DNA from: Amphiduros pacificus
Lineage: Eukaryota; Annelida; Polychaeta; Phyllodocida; Hesionidae
DNA: 64,000 bases
Assembly (NCBI GenBank): GCA_949316495.1
Contig: OX439007.1
Location: 16,342,479 to 16,406,478, forward strand
Reading direction: 5' to 3'
Part shown: positions 46,173-60,400 of the stretch, in pieces
Numbering within the stretch: position 1 is the first letter of the stretch
Layout: each line of letters opens with the position of its first letter
Made by a program: the position numbers and the translations under genes
The notes under the pieces: model-generated
Told to the model about the DNA's origin: nothing
The model's database searches: none
The model's input: only the letters and a program-made list of their open reading frames with translations

Positions 46173-48479
46173 AGTATACTGCTTAAAGTATACTGGTATG
46201 CTGTTTTTCATTCAGATATGAATTGCAAAATGTATTTTTATAACCAGGCGATTAAAACTGTCACTAATATATTAACTGGATATTACTGACAAATTTCTAG
46301 GTATAACTTTTTTCAGAGGAAACTATTTTGGATTTTTTTAGAAGTTTATAATGTCAGGTTGAGCATTGATTTTTGCTGAGATTACTCAAGTTGAAGCAAT
46401 ATATACAAAGGATGGTAAAATATATACATAGAGGTATGAAGACATATAAGCTCAAAACTAAATGGATAAAAGAAAACTCCAATATTGGACCTGCCAGATA
46501 TCCTTATCATTATTTAAACATAAATTATGTCACACATAATAAAATAACTTTGAGTGAGTAGATATAAACAATTAAGAAAAACAATTAAGAAAAATGCAGT
46601 TTGATTACAACTTAAATCTATGGCAAAATGCTGTTCATGATAATCTTAATATTTAAATATGGCACTCTTCATCTGCTTTCTGATGTCAACTCATTATCCA
46701 ATCTCTATCTATTTGCTAATATTAAACTTATCTGAGGCTCCATTTGAGGAATTAAGAGTCCCGAGGGTTCCTGCAGACGTGAAATTTTGGTGATAAGTCA
46801 CTCATAGAGAACTGCCAATAACAAACAATTGAAGAAAATGAAAACTGTTTTCTGAATTTCACTTTGCACTAAGTCAACAAAAAAATTCATAGTAAAAATT
46901 AAAGAAATGTAGATATCCAGCAAAAAAGAAAAGAAGCATAACATATCATAGATTTGGTCAATATAAATATCACATAATCTCTACTCATGGAATAAGGACT
47001 TCACTGTAGGCAAGAGAGATGTATACACTACAATATGACAAAAAGGTCATTTTCAAGCAAATAACAATGCCACATACCTTTTATTTGTTCTACCCAGTAT
47101 CAGATTAAGACTAGTTACAATTTCTATAGCAGCAATTCCAGAAAAAAAGACTCTGGTTAAAGGATCATAATATGTCAGATAAGCAATTTTTCAAGAATGT
47201 TCCCAAGTAAAAAAAAAAAAGTGAACCAATGTATACAAGAAGGGAAATTTCTCTATGTTCAAAGTGTTTGATGTCTTGAGACTCCATTATTATATCTATC
47301 AATGTAAGTCATGTGCAAAAACATTGCAGTCTTGATATCAGCAATTTTTGAAATATGGAAGTTCAAAAGGTCTAATGTCTGAAATCATTGCCACAAATGC
47401 TCACATAAAGAATGGATAGAAATAATTAAAACAGTACATTCAGCTCTAATTATAAATGCAGCTATCGGACTGTTTGATTGGTACAGTACTTATCAAATAT
47501 AAATTGAGTCTGTGGATGTTTTTTTTTTATATAACTCCATTTTTGCATAATGCAAAAGAGTGGTGTTGACCTTAAAGACAAAATATACAAAATTAATACT
47601 GATTCAAAGCTAACAAATAAGGTTACCATTTGTGACTGAATATCAAATTTTATGTTTACAAATACCAGTCATCTGAAGACATATGTATACTTAGGACTAT
47701 ACAACACTTGTATAAATATCACTTCAGTCAATTCAAATTAATTGGTACTGTTAATTATTTTACTTGAGCTTCTATAAAAGCAGACAGTTTACATGAACAG
47801 AGATACAGCCTTATATATAACCAAGGAATATGTCTTATTTGAGATTAATTTGAGAATATTGTCCCATTCCTTTTTACAGATTTCAGTCCATATTGATATA
47901 ATTTCATGTTAGGATGATTTGTATTGAGAGTGATAACCTGAATTACTCATCTGGGCACCTATCCTTTTAGAGAGGATATTTAGAATACAGAAAAAAAAGG
48001 TTAAATATATTATCATATGTAAGTATTTTTCTTGGGTCCCCATGATGCAGAATAAGTTCTAAATAATCATGCCTGCATCTCCAACCCTTCATTTTACGAT
48101 CAACAAAATGATATAAATGACTTAGATTAACACAATAAATGATCACTTCTTTCTACCTGTCATGGATGAAGATAAACTGCATTTTGTCTTCTGCAAATAT
48201 GCAGCAAATAAACCTTATTGTGGAAAGCTTCTGCAGAAAAGCCTTATCTGGAAGAATTTGTGTGGATAAACCTTGTCTGGCCAAATATCTACAGATGAAC
48301 CTAGCATAATTTTGTATCATTTCACCACGCGTTGCTCTATATATAAATCAGTCTAATAAACTTCTGCAGAAGAAGTAAAACATAAAATAAGGCTTTTCTG
48401 GAAAGCTGATACAGATAACACTTTTCATGCATAAGATATTATCTTGCAGCCTTGCAGGTCGACAGTTGTGCAGATGTTC
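46173..48479. other. Intergenic, probably including the TMEM181 3' UTR
   Basis: AT-rich, no coding sequence recognised. The right part should be the 3' UTR of the minus-strand TMEM181 gene. I could not fix its poly(A) site. Confidence 0.5.
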
Positions 48480-51400
48480 TCAGTTGAAAGCTTCATCGTC
48501 GCTGTCGTACTGTTTCGAGGCTTTTCTGGCTAGTGCAGTGGTCTCCTCCTGATCTGACCTGAATGGTGCACAAAAATATCATCCTTATAGCACTCAGTTA
48601 TCTGTATCAGGGCAGACATAGTCAGGTAGAACAAATCTGGCAAATTACTGATTAGTCTACATGGCAAGCTGAGCATATAGAAATACAAAACTAGCCAAAT
48701 GTCTGAATTATCAATTAACAAATTTAATCATTACTTCTGAAATGTTTTATTATTATTCACATTTTTCATTCAATTTCAAATTTGTTTTAACCAAATTTAC
48801 CCTTTATATTTCAATCAATGAACAATATATTACTCACCAGTACCCTTAGACATCTGAACTTATGTACTGAGTATGAACACATATTACTTACCCTTGGACA
48901 ATCTGATTGTCTTTTGCACTGAGTATGGATTTGTATTACTATATTACCCTTAGATATCCCTGACAGTCTGAATCACTGAGCATAAAAATATTTAACTTTC
49001 CTCCAGAATACTTCATGCAAATCAATCACTGAGCAGGAACATATATTACTTACCCGTAGACTACTTCATCGTCTGAATCATTGAGCAGGAACATATATTA
49101 CTTACCCATAGACCACTTCATCGTCTGAATCACTGAGCAGGAACATATATTACTTACCCTTAGACTACTTCATCGCCTGAATCATTGAGCAGGAACATTT
49201 ATTACTTACCCATAGACTACTTCATCGTCTGAATCACTGAGCAGGAACATATATTACTTACCCATAGACCACTTCATCGTCTGAATCACTGAGCAGGAAC
49301 ATATATTACTTACCCTTAGACTACTTCATCGCCTGAATCATTGAGCAGGAACATATATTACTTACTCATAGACTACTCCATCATCTGAATCATTGAGCAG
49401 GAACATATATTACTTACCCATAGACTACTTCATCGTCTGAATCATTGAGCAGGAACATATATTACTTACCCATAGACCACTTCATCGTCTGAATCATTGA
49501 GCAGGAACATATATTACTTACTCATAGACTACTCCATCATCTGAATCATTGAGCAGGAACATATATTACTTACCCATAGACTACTTCATCATCTGAATCA
49601 TTGAGCAGGAACATATATTACTTACCCATAGACCACTTCATCGTCTGAATCATTGAGCAGGAACATATATTACTTACTCATAGACTACTCCATCATCTGA
49701 ATCATTGAGCAGGAACATATATTACTTACCCATAGACTACTTCATCGTCTGAATCATTGAGCAGGAACATATATTACTTACCCGTAGACCACTTCATCGT
49801 CTGAATCATTGAGCAGGAACATATACTACTTACCCTTAGACTACTTCATCGTCTGAATCATTGAGCAGGAACATATATTACTTACCCGTAGACTACTTCA
49901 TCGTCTGAATCACTGAGCAGGAACATATATTACTTACCCATAGACCACTTCATCGTCTGAATCACTGAGCAGGAACATATATTACTTACCCATAGACCAC
50001 TTCATCGTCTGAATCACTGAGCAGGAACATATATTACTTACCCATAGACTACTTCATCGTCTGAATCATTGAGCAGGAACATATATTACTTACCCGTAGA
50101 CCACTTCATCGTCTGAATCATTGAGCAGGAACATATACTACTTACCCTTAGACTACTTCATCGTCTGAATCATTGAGCAGGAACATATATTACTTACCCG
50201 TAGACTACTTCATCGTCTGAATCACTGAGCAGGAACATATATTACTTACCCATAGACCACTTCATCGTCTGAATCACTGAGCAGGAACATATATTACTTA
50301 CCCGTAGACTACTTCATCGTCTGAATCATTGAGCATGGAGAGAGCTGGATTGTCTTTGAAGTGAGATTCTATAACAGAGACAGAGGCTATGAGGCAACAT
50401 CACAACCAAGTATCCAGGCTTGCAATCTTAGAGGTTTCTCTTATTTAAGTTAAGTGAGTGAGGACAGTGATCATAACATGTAACTCATAATACACACATC
50501 TACTGGCTATTTTTATAACTAACATGCTGGGTATAAACGGCAAACATTGGACAATATTCATATTGTTTGTTAACAAAAAATATCTAAATCATTTTATCAA
50601 AATCACAATTTTCACCAATGAAACATAAAGCTATGAAATCAAAGTTAGTGTTGTTCCACAGAATATGGCTTTAAAATGATTCTAAAAAATTCTAAAAAAC
50701 AATATATAACGATTGACATGGAGTACTGAGCATTTGAATCAACATTTTTTTCTCTGCAAATTAATCAATAAAAAAAACTATAGGGATATAATGCTACACA
50801 TTAGCATCTAAGGGGTCAACCATATAAACAACTCAAAATAAAATGCCCTCACCACTGACATATGGCGGATTTAATGCTTACCATATATGGCATTTTTGGA
50901 CGGCGAATATACAAATGCCATTGTGTACAAATAGAAGTTAAGGAGTCCGTAGAATGATAGAAATTCTGCAGAGTTCTGATAGTGTGTGGAAAGTTCTGCC
51001 ACAAAGTTGTCTTTGAAAATGCCGACCCCAAACCTCAACACTGTGATGGCAATACTTGTGGACAGCACTATCAACATTAAGGCCGTCATGAACTTCAAAC
51101 GCAAATCTGCAATAATAACAACATAGTTTAACAGCTTTTATTAAAAAATCATATTTGACATGCTCATATATAAATCTGAAAGTTTATTTTCTAAAGCTGA
51201 AATTGAATTCAAGGCTCAAATGCATCAAATACTTGTGATATGAACATATTTCTTGAAACAGTTTTTCCACATAGAGATCTTCTAATTGAAACCAAACCAT
51301 TTCCAGAGGGAAAAAAAATCAAATATACTCTCAATATTGCAGTTATATGTTAGCTATTCTGGGAAGATGCATGAAACACATATTTCTAATACATCACCAT

Positions 51401-54400
51401 GTGAAAAAAACACCATTTTCAGCTTATTGAAATGATACATCACAATAATTCTTCAATTTGATAAAAAAAATCACATTCTATTGCACACAAGACCCAAATA
51501 TGATATAATAGTAATTTTTAAAATATAGTTACCAAAATATGGCATGGACCTGAGTTCAGCATATGCCCTCACCAGAAGATATACGAGGTATAATAGGTAT
51601 ATGCCTCCCATAATTAGGAAAAATATCTTGAAACCCTGAAAACAAAATATTACACAACTCAATGCTTTTGCTGCGTCTCTCTGAAATTATGTTAACACTG
51701 AGAAATCTCTTACTATGTTTCTTTCAAATGTAATTAAGTTAACCCTGGGAAATTATTTATCTAAATACTGATCTTTATTTAACTGATGATATTCAGCAAT
51801 TATCAAAAATTGATTTGCACTGCAACCTTGGAAACTCTTGTTTTGACGTTCACATTTATCATTAAAGTTAAACGCAAGAAGTAATGTCCAATATGCGAGA
51901 AACCCTCAAAGCTTTTACATACCAGAAAGTTGCCTGTGTCCATCCTGTAATTGTAAGTAGGGTCCTGGAGTTCATTGTATTCCTGCCATGATGCCAACAC
52001 AACTGCTGTCAGCCAAAGCAGACCCACAACCAATAGTTTAGGCAGATAAAATGTTGCCAATTTCCTCTTAGTCTACAATAAAAAGAGCAAAATGACATGT
52101 GAGAATTAAAGAAAATCATGATATTAGATAACAAAAAAAAACATAGAAAATAGGGATGGGCCCCGGTACTGAAGAGTCCCGGGAACCCATCGGTTTCTAA
52201 TGTTTTGGAACCGTCCCAGTTCTTTCTACTTGAACCGATTCTTGGAACCGGTACTGTACTAAGCTACAGTATTATCTATTATAATCAGTGTTGAACCCTG
52301 AAGTTCCCCCACTTGGCCACATGACTGTAGGGTAATTAACCAATTAAGTTACAAGAGGCTGGGGTGTGCTACTGGGCACCATACTGTGACCCACATGTGA
52401 TCCTCACCCAGCATTCAGATGTCAGATCTTACACAGTGTAGCATCATGTGAAATTGAGAAATATTCAAGTGTTTGTGGCAAACATTACAAGGGGTGTGTG
52501 TTTTCTTTGATATGTTTGAATGCATTTTGCAAGTGAAGTTGTGAGTACTGTTTGTATATTAATTACTGAGATAGCAAGCCCCTGTGGATTGTAAGTCTGC
52601 AGCTCCACTACCCCAGTCACCAAGGCCTGGTCTGCATATAGGCTTCAGACACGACTATTAGGGATAATATGGTATATGTTCTTTATTGAGTTCAAAAACG
52701 TTTTTTTGCACTTTCAATTTTGTTTGTGAAGTTCATGTGTGTTGTTTTCAATGGGACAGTATGGCAGCCCTATTGTCAGGTATCGGTATCAGTATCGTGC
52801 AAGTATTGGTATTGTTTATAAAGTATCGGTATCGTCCCGCTAAATTATTAACGGGGCCCATCCCTATGAGAAACATGTGAGAATTATAGAAAATCATGAT
52901 ATGAAATAACAAAAAATATCCTGAAATGTTGCTTGGTTGAAATATCATTTCTATTTTAAAATATAAATAAGCTTTTAAAATTAAATCTGTTATTTGGACA
53001 AACAAACACATCTACTAAATGGTTCTTTTGAAAAGTAGAATCTTCCTCGTGACGTTACCTGTCTGACGCCGTGGTAGAGGCACAGCCAGAATAGAAGTAG
53101 GGAGCACAGGAAGGTCGCTTGGAATGCTCCATCAAACATCCCAGGGACCCAGCTATTCACGAGGAACGTCAGGGGGAAGATCGGGTCTGAAATCAAGAAA
53201 CATGCATGAAAAAATAAGAACACCTTTTTTTTTAATGATATGAATTCAAAAAATGTGGGGTGATTACTTTTAATTACACATGTATTTTTAATTCATATAT
53301 AATCAAACACCACCCTCCCGATCAATTATGACAACAAAACAATTCTGAGAAGCAAGACAATTTTTTTTCTGGCTGTCAGCGTGTGAAACAGCTATTAGTT
53401 TTAGTAAAAGGTAAGTACTTAAAAGGTTTAAATGAAATTTATATCAACTCTCTTAAGACAGAATTAAAATTAAGGTTTTGTAACATAAAATGAACTTTTG
53501 TTTATAAGTTTTCTCAACCTCCAAAGTATGCTTTATAATATTCCTGCCATGACACCACAAATGCCAACACAATGGCACTGTAACAGTATAAATTAAGCAA
53601 TTGGTAGGTATGAGGCTTTGTCGGGAGTAACATGATACGTGGTGCCCCCTACTGGTGACCTAATTCTAGAGACTCACTATTATAGAGTAGCAGCAGAGGT
53701 AAGAGGGCAGACATCCACTTCTGTTCTATGGACCAGTCCCGCATGGAGAACTTCCGCAACGAATGAGCAAACAAACACTGCAATAAAAAATGTTAATCAA
53801 ACACAGTTGAAAATGACATGTTTGATGAATACCTATCTCTTTTTTTTTGTCTATTTTTTATTGTTACAAGCAAATATCCTTTCGATTTATAAGGCCAAAA
53901 GGTAAAAATTGAGAACTGATGGAACTAACAGAACATTATGAATTATATTTCATGGGCAAATGAAAAAAGTTATCAAAATTTAAGAAAAAGTTAAACATAG
54001 GTTTAACTTTTTCTTAAATTTTGATAACTTTTTTCATTTTCATATTATACTGAAAATATCAGAGAAAGGAAATTATATTGGAGTATATTCAGTGTGACAG
54101 CATATGATAATCTTTTTATATATACAATTTTTTCTCAACTCTGACATGTTGAAAAATCAACTTACCGTAGCCATAAATGTCAACACTAAGAAAACAAATC
54201 TGAACCAGATCTCCAGCTGGGTAAATGATGGATTGTAGCTCTTGAACTGAAAAATCAAGAACAGATTGCCTTCAAATATATTTGTCCATTTCTTTGACAC
54301 AGAATATTTAGTACACATAATCTTGATCCAGTCGTGGCCCAACATGTAATACTATGTTAATTTTGCATTATATTGTCATCTGAACTGAAATAAATATCCA

Positions 54401-57400
54401 AAGATGAACTTATCTTCATCTAATTTTGGGGGTGAGAAAGGCATATGGATCAATAAATATTAAATAAAAGGGGTATACTTACAGAGAAATCTACATGTTT
54501 GACGTTGTATTTGAGTCTCTCTAGTCCGTAGAAGTGGACTGTCACAATATAGTTGGGGTAATCTAGGAAGCCCAGGTGTAGTAATATCACATCATCACAG
54601 GCCTGAAACAAAAATGACAGCCCATTTACACACAAACAGAGAAATTTCTTGACATAATTTGAAACACAATTACAGTATTTTTCACAAAGCTTTCCAGTGC
54701 ATTGATGAAATCAGTAAATATTTGACCTTCCTTGCTGCTATAAATCTTGAATGTGACCTATCTTGTAGTTATATAGCTGTGACCTACCCTGCTGTTATAT
54801 GTCACATCATGTTATAATTCTGACCTACCTTGCTGCTCTATATCATGAGTAACTCTGACCTACCTTGCTGCTATATATCATGAGTAATTCTGACCTACCT
54901 TGCTGCTCTATATCATGAGTAGCTCTGACTTACCTTGCTGCTATATATCATGAGTAACTCTGACCTACCTTGCTGCTATATATCATGAGTAATTCTGACC
55001 TACCTTGCTGCTATATATCATGAGTAACTCTGACCTACCTTGCTGCTATATATCATGAGTAACTCTGACCTACCTTGCTGCTATATATCATGAGTAACTC
55101 TGACCTACCTTGCTGCTATATGTCATGAGTAACTCTGACCTACCTTGCTGCTATATATCATGAGTAATTCTGACCTACCCTGCTGCTATATGTCATGAGT
55201 AATTCTGACCTACCTTGCTGCTATATATATCATGAGTAACTCTGACCTACCTTGCTGCTATATATATCATGAGTAACTCTGACCTACCTTGCTGCTATAT
55301 ATCATGAGTAACTCTGACCTACCTTGCTGCTATATATCTTGAGTAATTCTGACCTACCCTGCTGCTATATATATCATGAGTAATTCTGACCTACCCTGCT
55401 GCTATATATCATGAGTAGCTCTGACCTACCTTGCTGCTATATATATCATGAGTAATTCTGACCTACCTTGCTGCTATACATCATGAGTAACTCTGACCTA
55501 CATTGCTGCTATATATCATGAGTAATTCTGACCTACCTTGCTGCTATACATCATGAGTAACTCTGACCTACCTTGCTGCTATATATCATGAGTAATTCCG
55601 ACCTACCTTGCTGCTATATATCATGAGTAACTCTGACCTACCTTGCTGCTATATATCATGAGTAACTCTGACCTACCTTGCTGCTATATATCATGAGTAA
55701 TTCTGACCTACCTTGCTGCTATATATCATGAGTAACTCTGACCTACCCTGCTGTTATATATCATGAGTAATTCTGACCTACCTTGCTGCTATATATCATG
55801 AGTAATTCTGACCTACCTTGCTGCTATATATCATGAGTAATTCTGACCTACCTTGCTGTTATATATCATGAGTAACTCTGACCTACCCTGCTGCTATATA
55901 TCATGAGTAACTCTGACCTACCTTGCTGCTATATATCATGAGTAATTCTGACCTACCTTGCTGTTATATATCATGAGTAACTCTGACCTACCCTGCTGCT
56001 ATATATGATGAGTAACTCTGACCTACCTTGCTGCTATATATCATGAGTAACTCTGACCTACCCTGCTGTTATATATCATGAGTAATTCTGACCTACCTTG
56101 CTGCTATATATCATGAGTAATTCTGACCTACCTTGCTGCTATATATCATGAGTAATTCTGACCTACCTTGCTGTTATATATCATGAGTAACTCTGACCTA
56201 CCCTGCTGCTATATATCATGAGTAACTCTGACCTACCTTGCTGCTATATATCATGAGTAATTCTGACCTACCTTGCTGTTATATATCATGAGTAACTCTG
56301 ACCTACCCTGCTGCTATATATCATGAGTAACTCTGACCTACCTTGCTGCTATATATCATGAGTAACTCTGACCTACCTTGCTGCTATATATCATAAGTAG
56401 CTCTGACCTACCTTGCTGCTATATATCATGAGTAACTCTGACCTACCCTGCTGCTATATATCATGAGTAACTCTGACCTACCTTGCTGCTATATATCATG
56501 AGTAGCTCTGACCTACCTTGCTGCTATATATCATGAGTAACTCTGACCTACCTTGCTGCTATATATCATGAGTAACTCTGACCTACCTTGCTGCTATATA
56601 TCATGAGTAACTCTGACCTACCTTGCTGCTATATATCATGAGTAACTCTGACCTACCTTGCTGCTATATATCATGAGTAACTCTGCCCTACCTTGCTGCT
56701 ATATATCATGAGTAATTCTGACCTACCTTGCTGTTATATATCATGAGTAACTCTGACCTACCTTGCTGCTATATATCATGAGTAATTCTGACCTACCCTG
56801 CTGTTATATATCATGAGTAATTCTGACCTACCTTGCTGCTATATATCATGAGTAATTCTGACCTACCTTGCTGCTATATATCATGAGTAGCTCTGACCTA
56901 CCCTGCTGTTATATATCATGAGTAACTCTGACCTACCTTGCTGCTATATATCATGAGTAATTCTGACCTACCTTGCTGCTATATATCATGAGTAGCTCTG
57001 ACCTACCTTGCTGCTATATATCATGAGTAACTCTGACCTACCCTGCTGTTATATATCATGAGTAATTCTGACCTACCTTGCTGCTATATATCATGAGAAA
57101 TTCTGACCTACCTTGCTGCTATATATCATGAGTAACTCTGACCTACCCTGCTGCTATATATCATGAGTAATTCTGACCTACCTTGCTGCTATATATCATG
57201 AGTAATTCTGACCTACCTTGCTGCTATATATCATGAGTAGCTCTGACTTACCTTGCTGCTATATATCATGAGTAACTCTGACCTACCTTGCTGCTATATA
57301 TCATGAGTAACTCTGACCTACCTTGCTGCTATATATATCATGAGTAACTCTGACCTACATTGCTGCTATATATCATGAGTAATTCTGACCTACCTTGCTG

Positions 57401-60400
57401 CTATACATCATGAGTAACTCTGACCTACCTTGCTGCTATATATCATGAGTAACTCTGACCTACCTTGCTGCTATACATCATGAGTAACTCTGACCTACCT
57501 TGCTGCTATATATCATGAGTAACTCTGACCTACCTTGCTGCTATATATCATGAGTAACTCTGACTTACCTTGCTGCTATATATCATGAGTAATTCTGACC
57601 TACCTTGCTGCTATATATCATGAGTAACTCTGACCTACCTTGCTGCTATATATCATGAGTAATTCTGACCTACCTTGCTGTTATATATCATGAGTAACTC
57701 TGACCTACCCTGCTGCTATATATCATGAGTAACTCTGACCTACCTTGCTGCTATATATCATGAGTAACTCTGACCTACCCTGCTGTTATATATCATGAGT
57801 AATTCTGACCTACCTTGCTGCTTTATATCATGAGTAATTCTGACCTACCTTGCTGTTATATATCATGAGTAACTCTGACCTACCCTGCTGCTATATATCA
57901 TGAGTAACTCTGACCTACCTTGCTGCTATATATCATGAGTAATTCTGACCTACCTTGCTGTTATATATCATGAGTAACTCTGACCTACCCTGCTGCTATA
58001 TATCATGAGTAACTCTGACCTACCTTGCTGCTATATATCATGAGTAACTCTGACCTACCTTGCTGCTATATATCATGAGTAGCTCTGACCTACCTTGCTG
58101 CTATATATCATGAGTAACTCTGACCTACCCTGCTGCTATATATCATGAGTAACTCTGACCTACCTTGCTGCTATATATCATGAGTAGCTCTGACCTACCT
58201 TGCTGCTATATATCATGAGTAACTCTGACCTACCTTGCTGCTATATATCATGAGTAATTCTGACCTACCCTGCTGTTATATATCATGAGTAATTCTGACC
58301 TACCTTGCTGCTATATATCATGAGTAATTCTGACCTACCTTGCTGCTATATATCATGAGTAGCTCTGACCTACCCTGCTGTTATATATCATGAGTAACTC
58401 TGACCTACCTTGCTGCTATATATCATGAGTAATTCTGACCTACCTTGCTGCTATATATCATGAGTAGCTCTGACCTACCTTGCTGCTATATATCATGAGT
58501 AACTCTGACCTACCCTGCTGTTATATATCATGAGTAATTCTGACCTACCTTGCTGCTATATATCATGAGTAATTCTGACCTACCTTGCTGCTATATATCA
58601 TGAGTAACTCTGACCTACCCTGCTGCTATATATCATGAGTAATTCTGACCTACCTTGCTGCTATATATCATGAGTAATTCTGACCTACCTTGCTGCTATA
58701 TATCATGAGTAGCTCTGACTTACCTTGCTGCTATATATCATGAGTAACTCTGACCTACCTTGCTGCTATATATCATGAGTAACTCTGACCTACCTTGCTG
58801 CTATATATATCATGAGTAACTCTGACCTACCTTGCTGCTATATATCATGAGTAATTCTGACCTACCTTGCTGCTATACATCATGAGTAACTCTGACCTAC
58901 CTTGCTGCTATATATCATGAGTAACTCTGACCTACCTTGCTGCTATACATCATGAGTAACTCTGACCTACCTTGCTGCTATATATCATGAGTAACTCTGA
59001 CCTACCTTGCTGCTATATATCATGAGTAACTCTGACTTACCTTGCTGCTATATATCATGAGTAATTCTGACCTACCTTGCTGCTATATATCATGAGTAAC
59101 TCTGACCTACCTTGCTGCTATATATCATGAGTAACTCTGACTTATCTTGCTGCTATATATCATGAGTAACTCTGACCTACCTTGCTGCTATATATCATGA
59201 GTAACTCTGACTTACCTTGCTGCTATATATCATGAGTAATTCTGACCTACCTTGCTGCTATATATCATGAGTAACTCTGACCTACCCTGCTGTTATATAT
59301 CATGAGTAATTCTGACCTACCTTGCTGCTATATATCATGAGTAGCTCTGACCTACCTTGCTGCTATATATCATGAGTAACTCTGACCTACCCTGCTGTTA
59401 TATATCATGAGTAATTCTGACCTACCTTGCTGCTATATATCATGAGTAATTCTGACCTACCTTGCTGTTATATATCATGAGTAGCTCTGACCTACCTTGC
59501 TGCTATACATCATGAGTAACTCTGACTTACCTTGCTGTTATATATCATGAGTAACTCTGACCTACCTTGCTGCTATATATCATGAGTAGCTCTGACCTAC
59601 CTTGCTGTTATATATCATGAGTAACTCTGACCTACCTTGCTGCTATATATCATGAGTAATTCTGACCTACCTTGCTGCTATATATCATGAGTAGCTCTGA
59701 CCTACCTTGCTGCTATATATCATGAGTAACTCTGACCTACCCTGCTGTTATATATCATGAGTAACTCTGACCTACCTTGCTGCTATATATCATGAGTAAT
59801 TCTGACCTACCTTGCTGCTATATATCATGAGTAGCTCTGACCTACCTTGCTGCTATATATCATGAGTAACTCTGACCTACCTTGCTGCTACATCTCAGTG
59901 TTCTGCTTCTGTTATGTACACTGCTGCTATACACGAGGTCAGACTGTTTGTCCTCCAGCACTCCCTTCACCTGGATGCCCACCTTAAATGGCTGTGTAAA
60001 TACTCCATCTGGAATGTAACAATCTTGACATATAAATCATATTCTGCATTTATCTAAATGTGTTAATGTTGTCTATTTTATAATCAAGTGGTGTTTTTTG
60101 CCGAGAAATCTGCCACAATTAGTCATTGTTGTACAAATGTTGTACAAAAGTTGACATGTTAAGCAAATCTGATGATATTAATATACATTTCGGGAAAATT
60201 CAAGCCAATTCTCACTGCTCAAGTTCTAACATTTTTTTGTACAGAAAAAAAACCTGATCAGTCTGAGAATCTTGAAAATTATTGAAAGACTGTTACAGGT
60301 ATAATAAACATGTTTCAATTAAACGGCATGTTAATCAATATTGTTGCTAGAATGTGTTTGCATGTCTCCAAGTTTGCATGTCTCCAAAGTTCATGTGTGA

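Noticed and set aside
48830-59893. Regular arrays that might suggest CRISPR
   Set aside because: No unique spacers: units are pure tandem repeats containing exon ends and donors, in introns of an animal gene.
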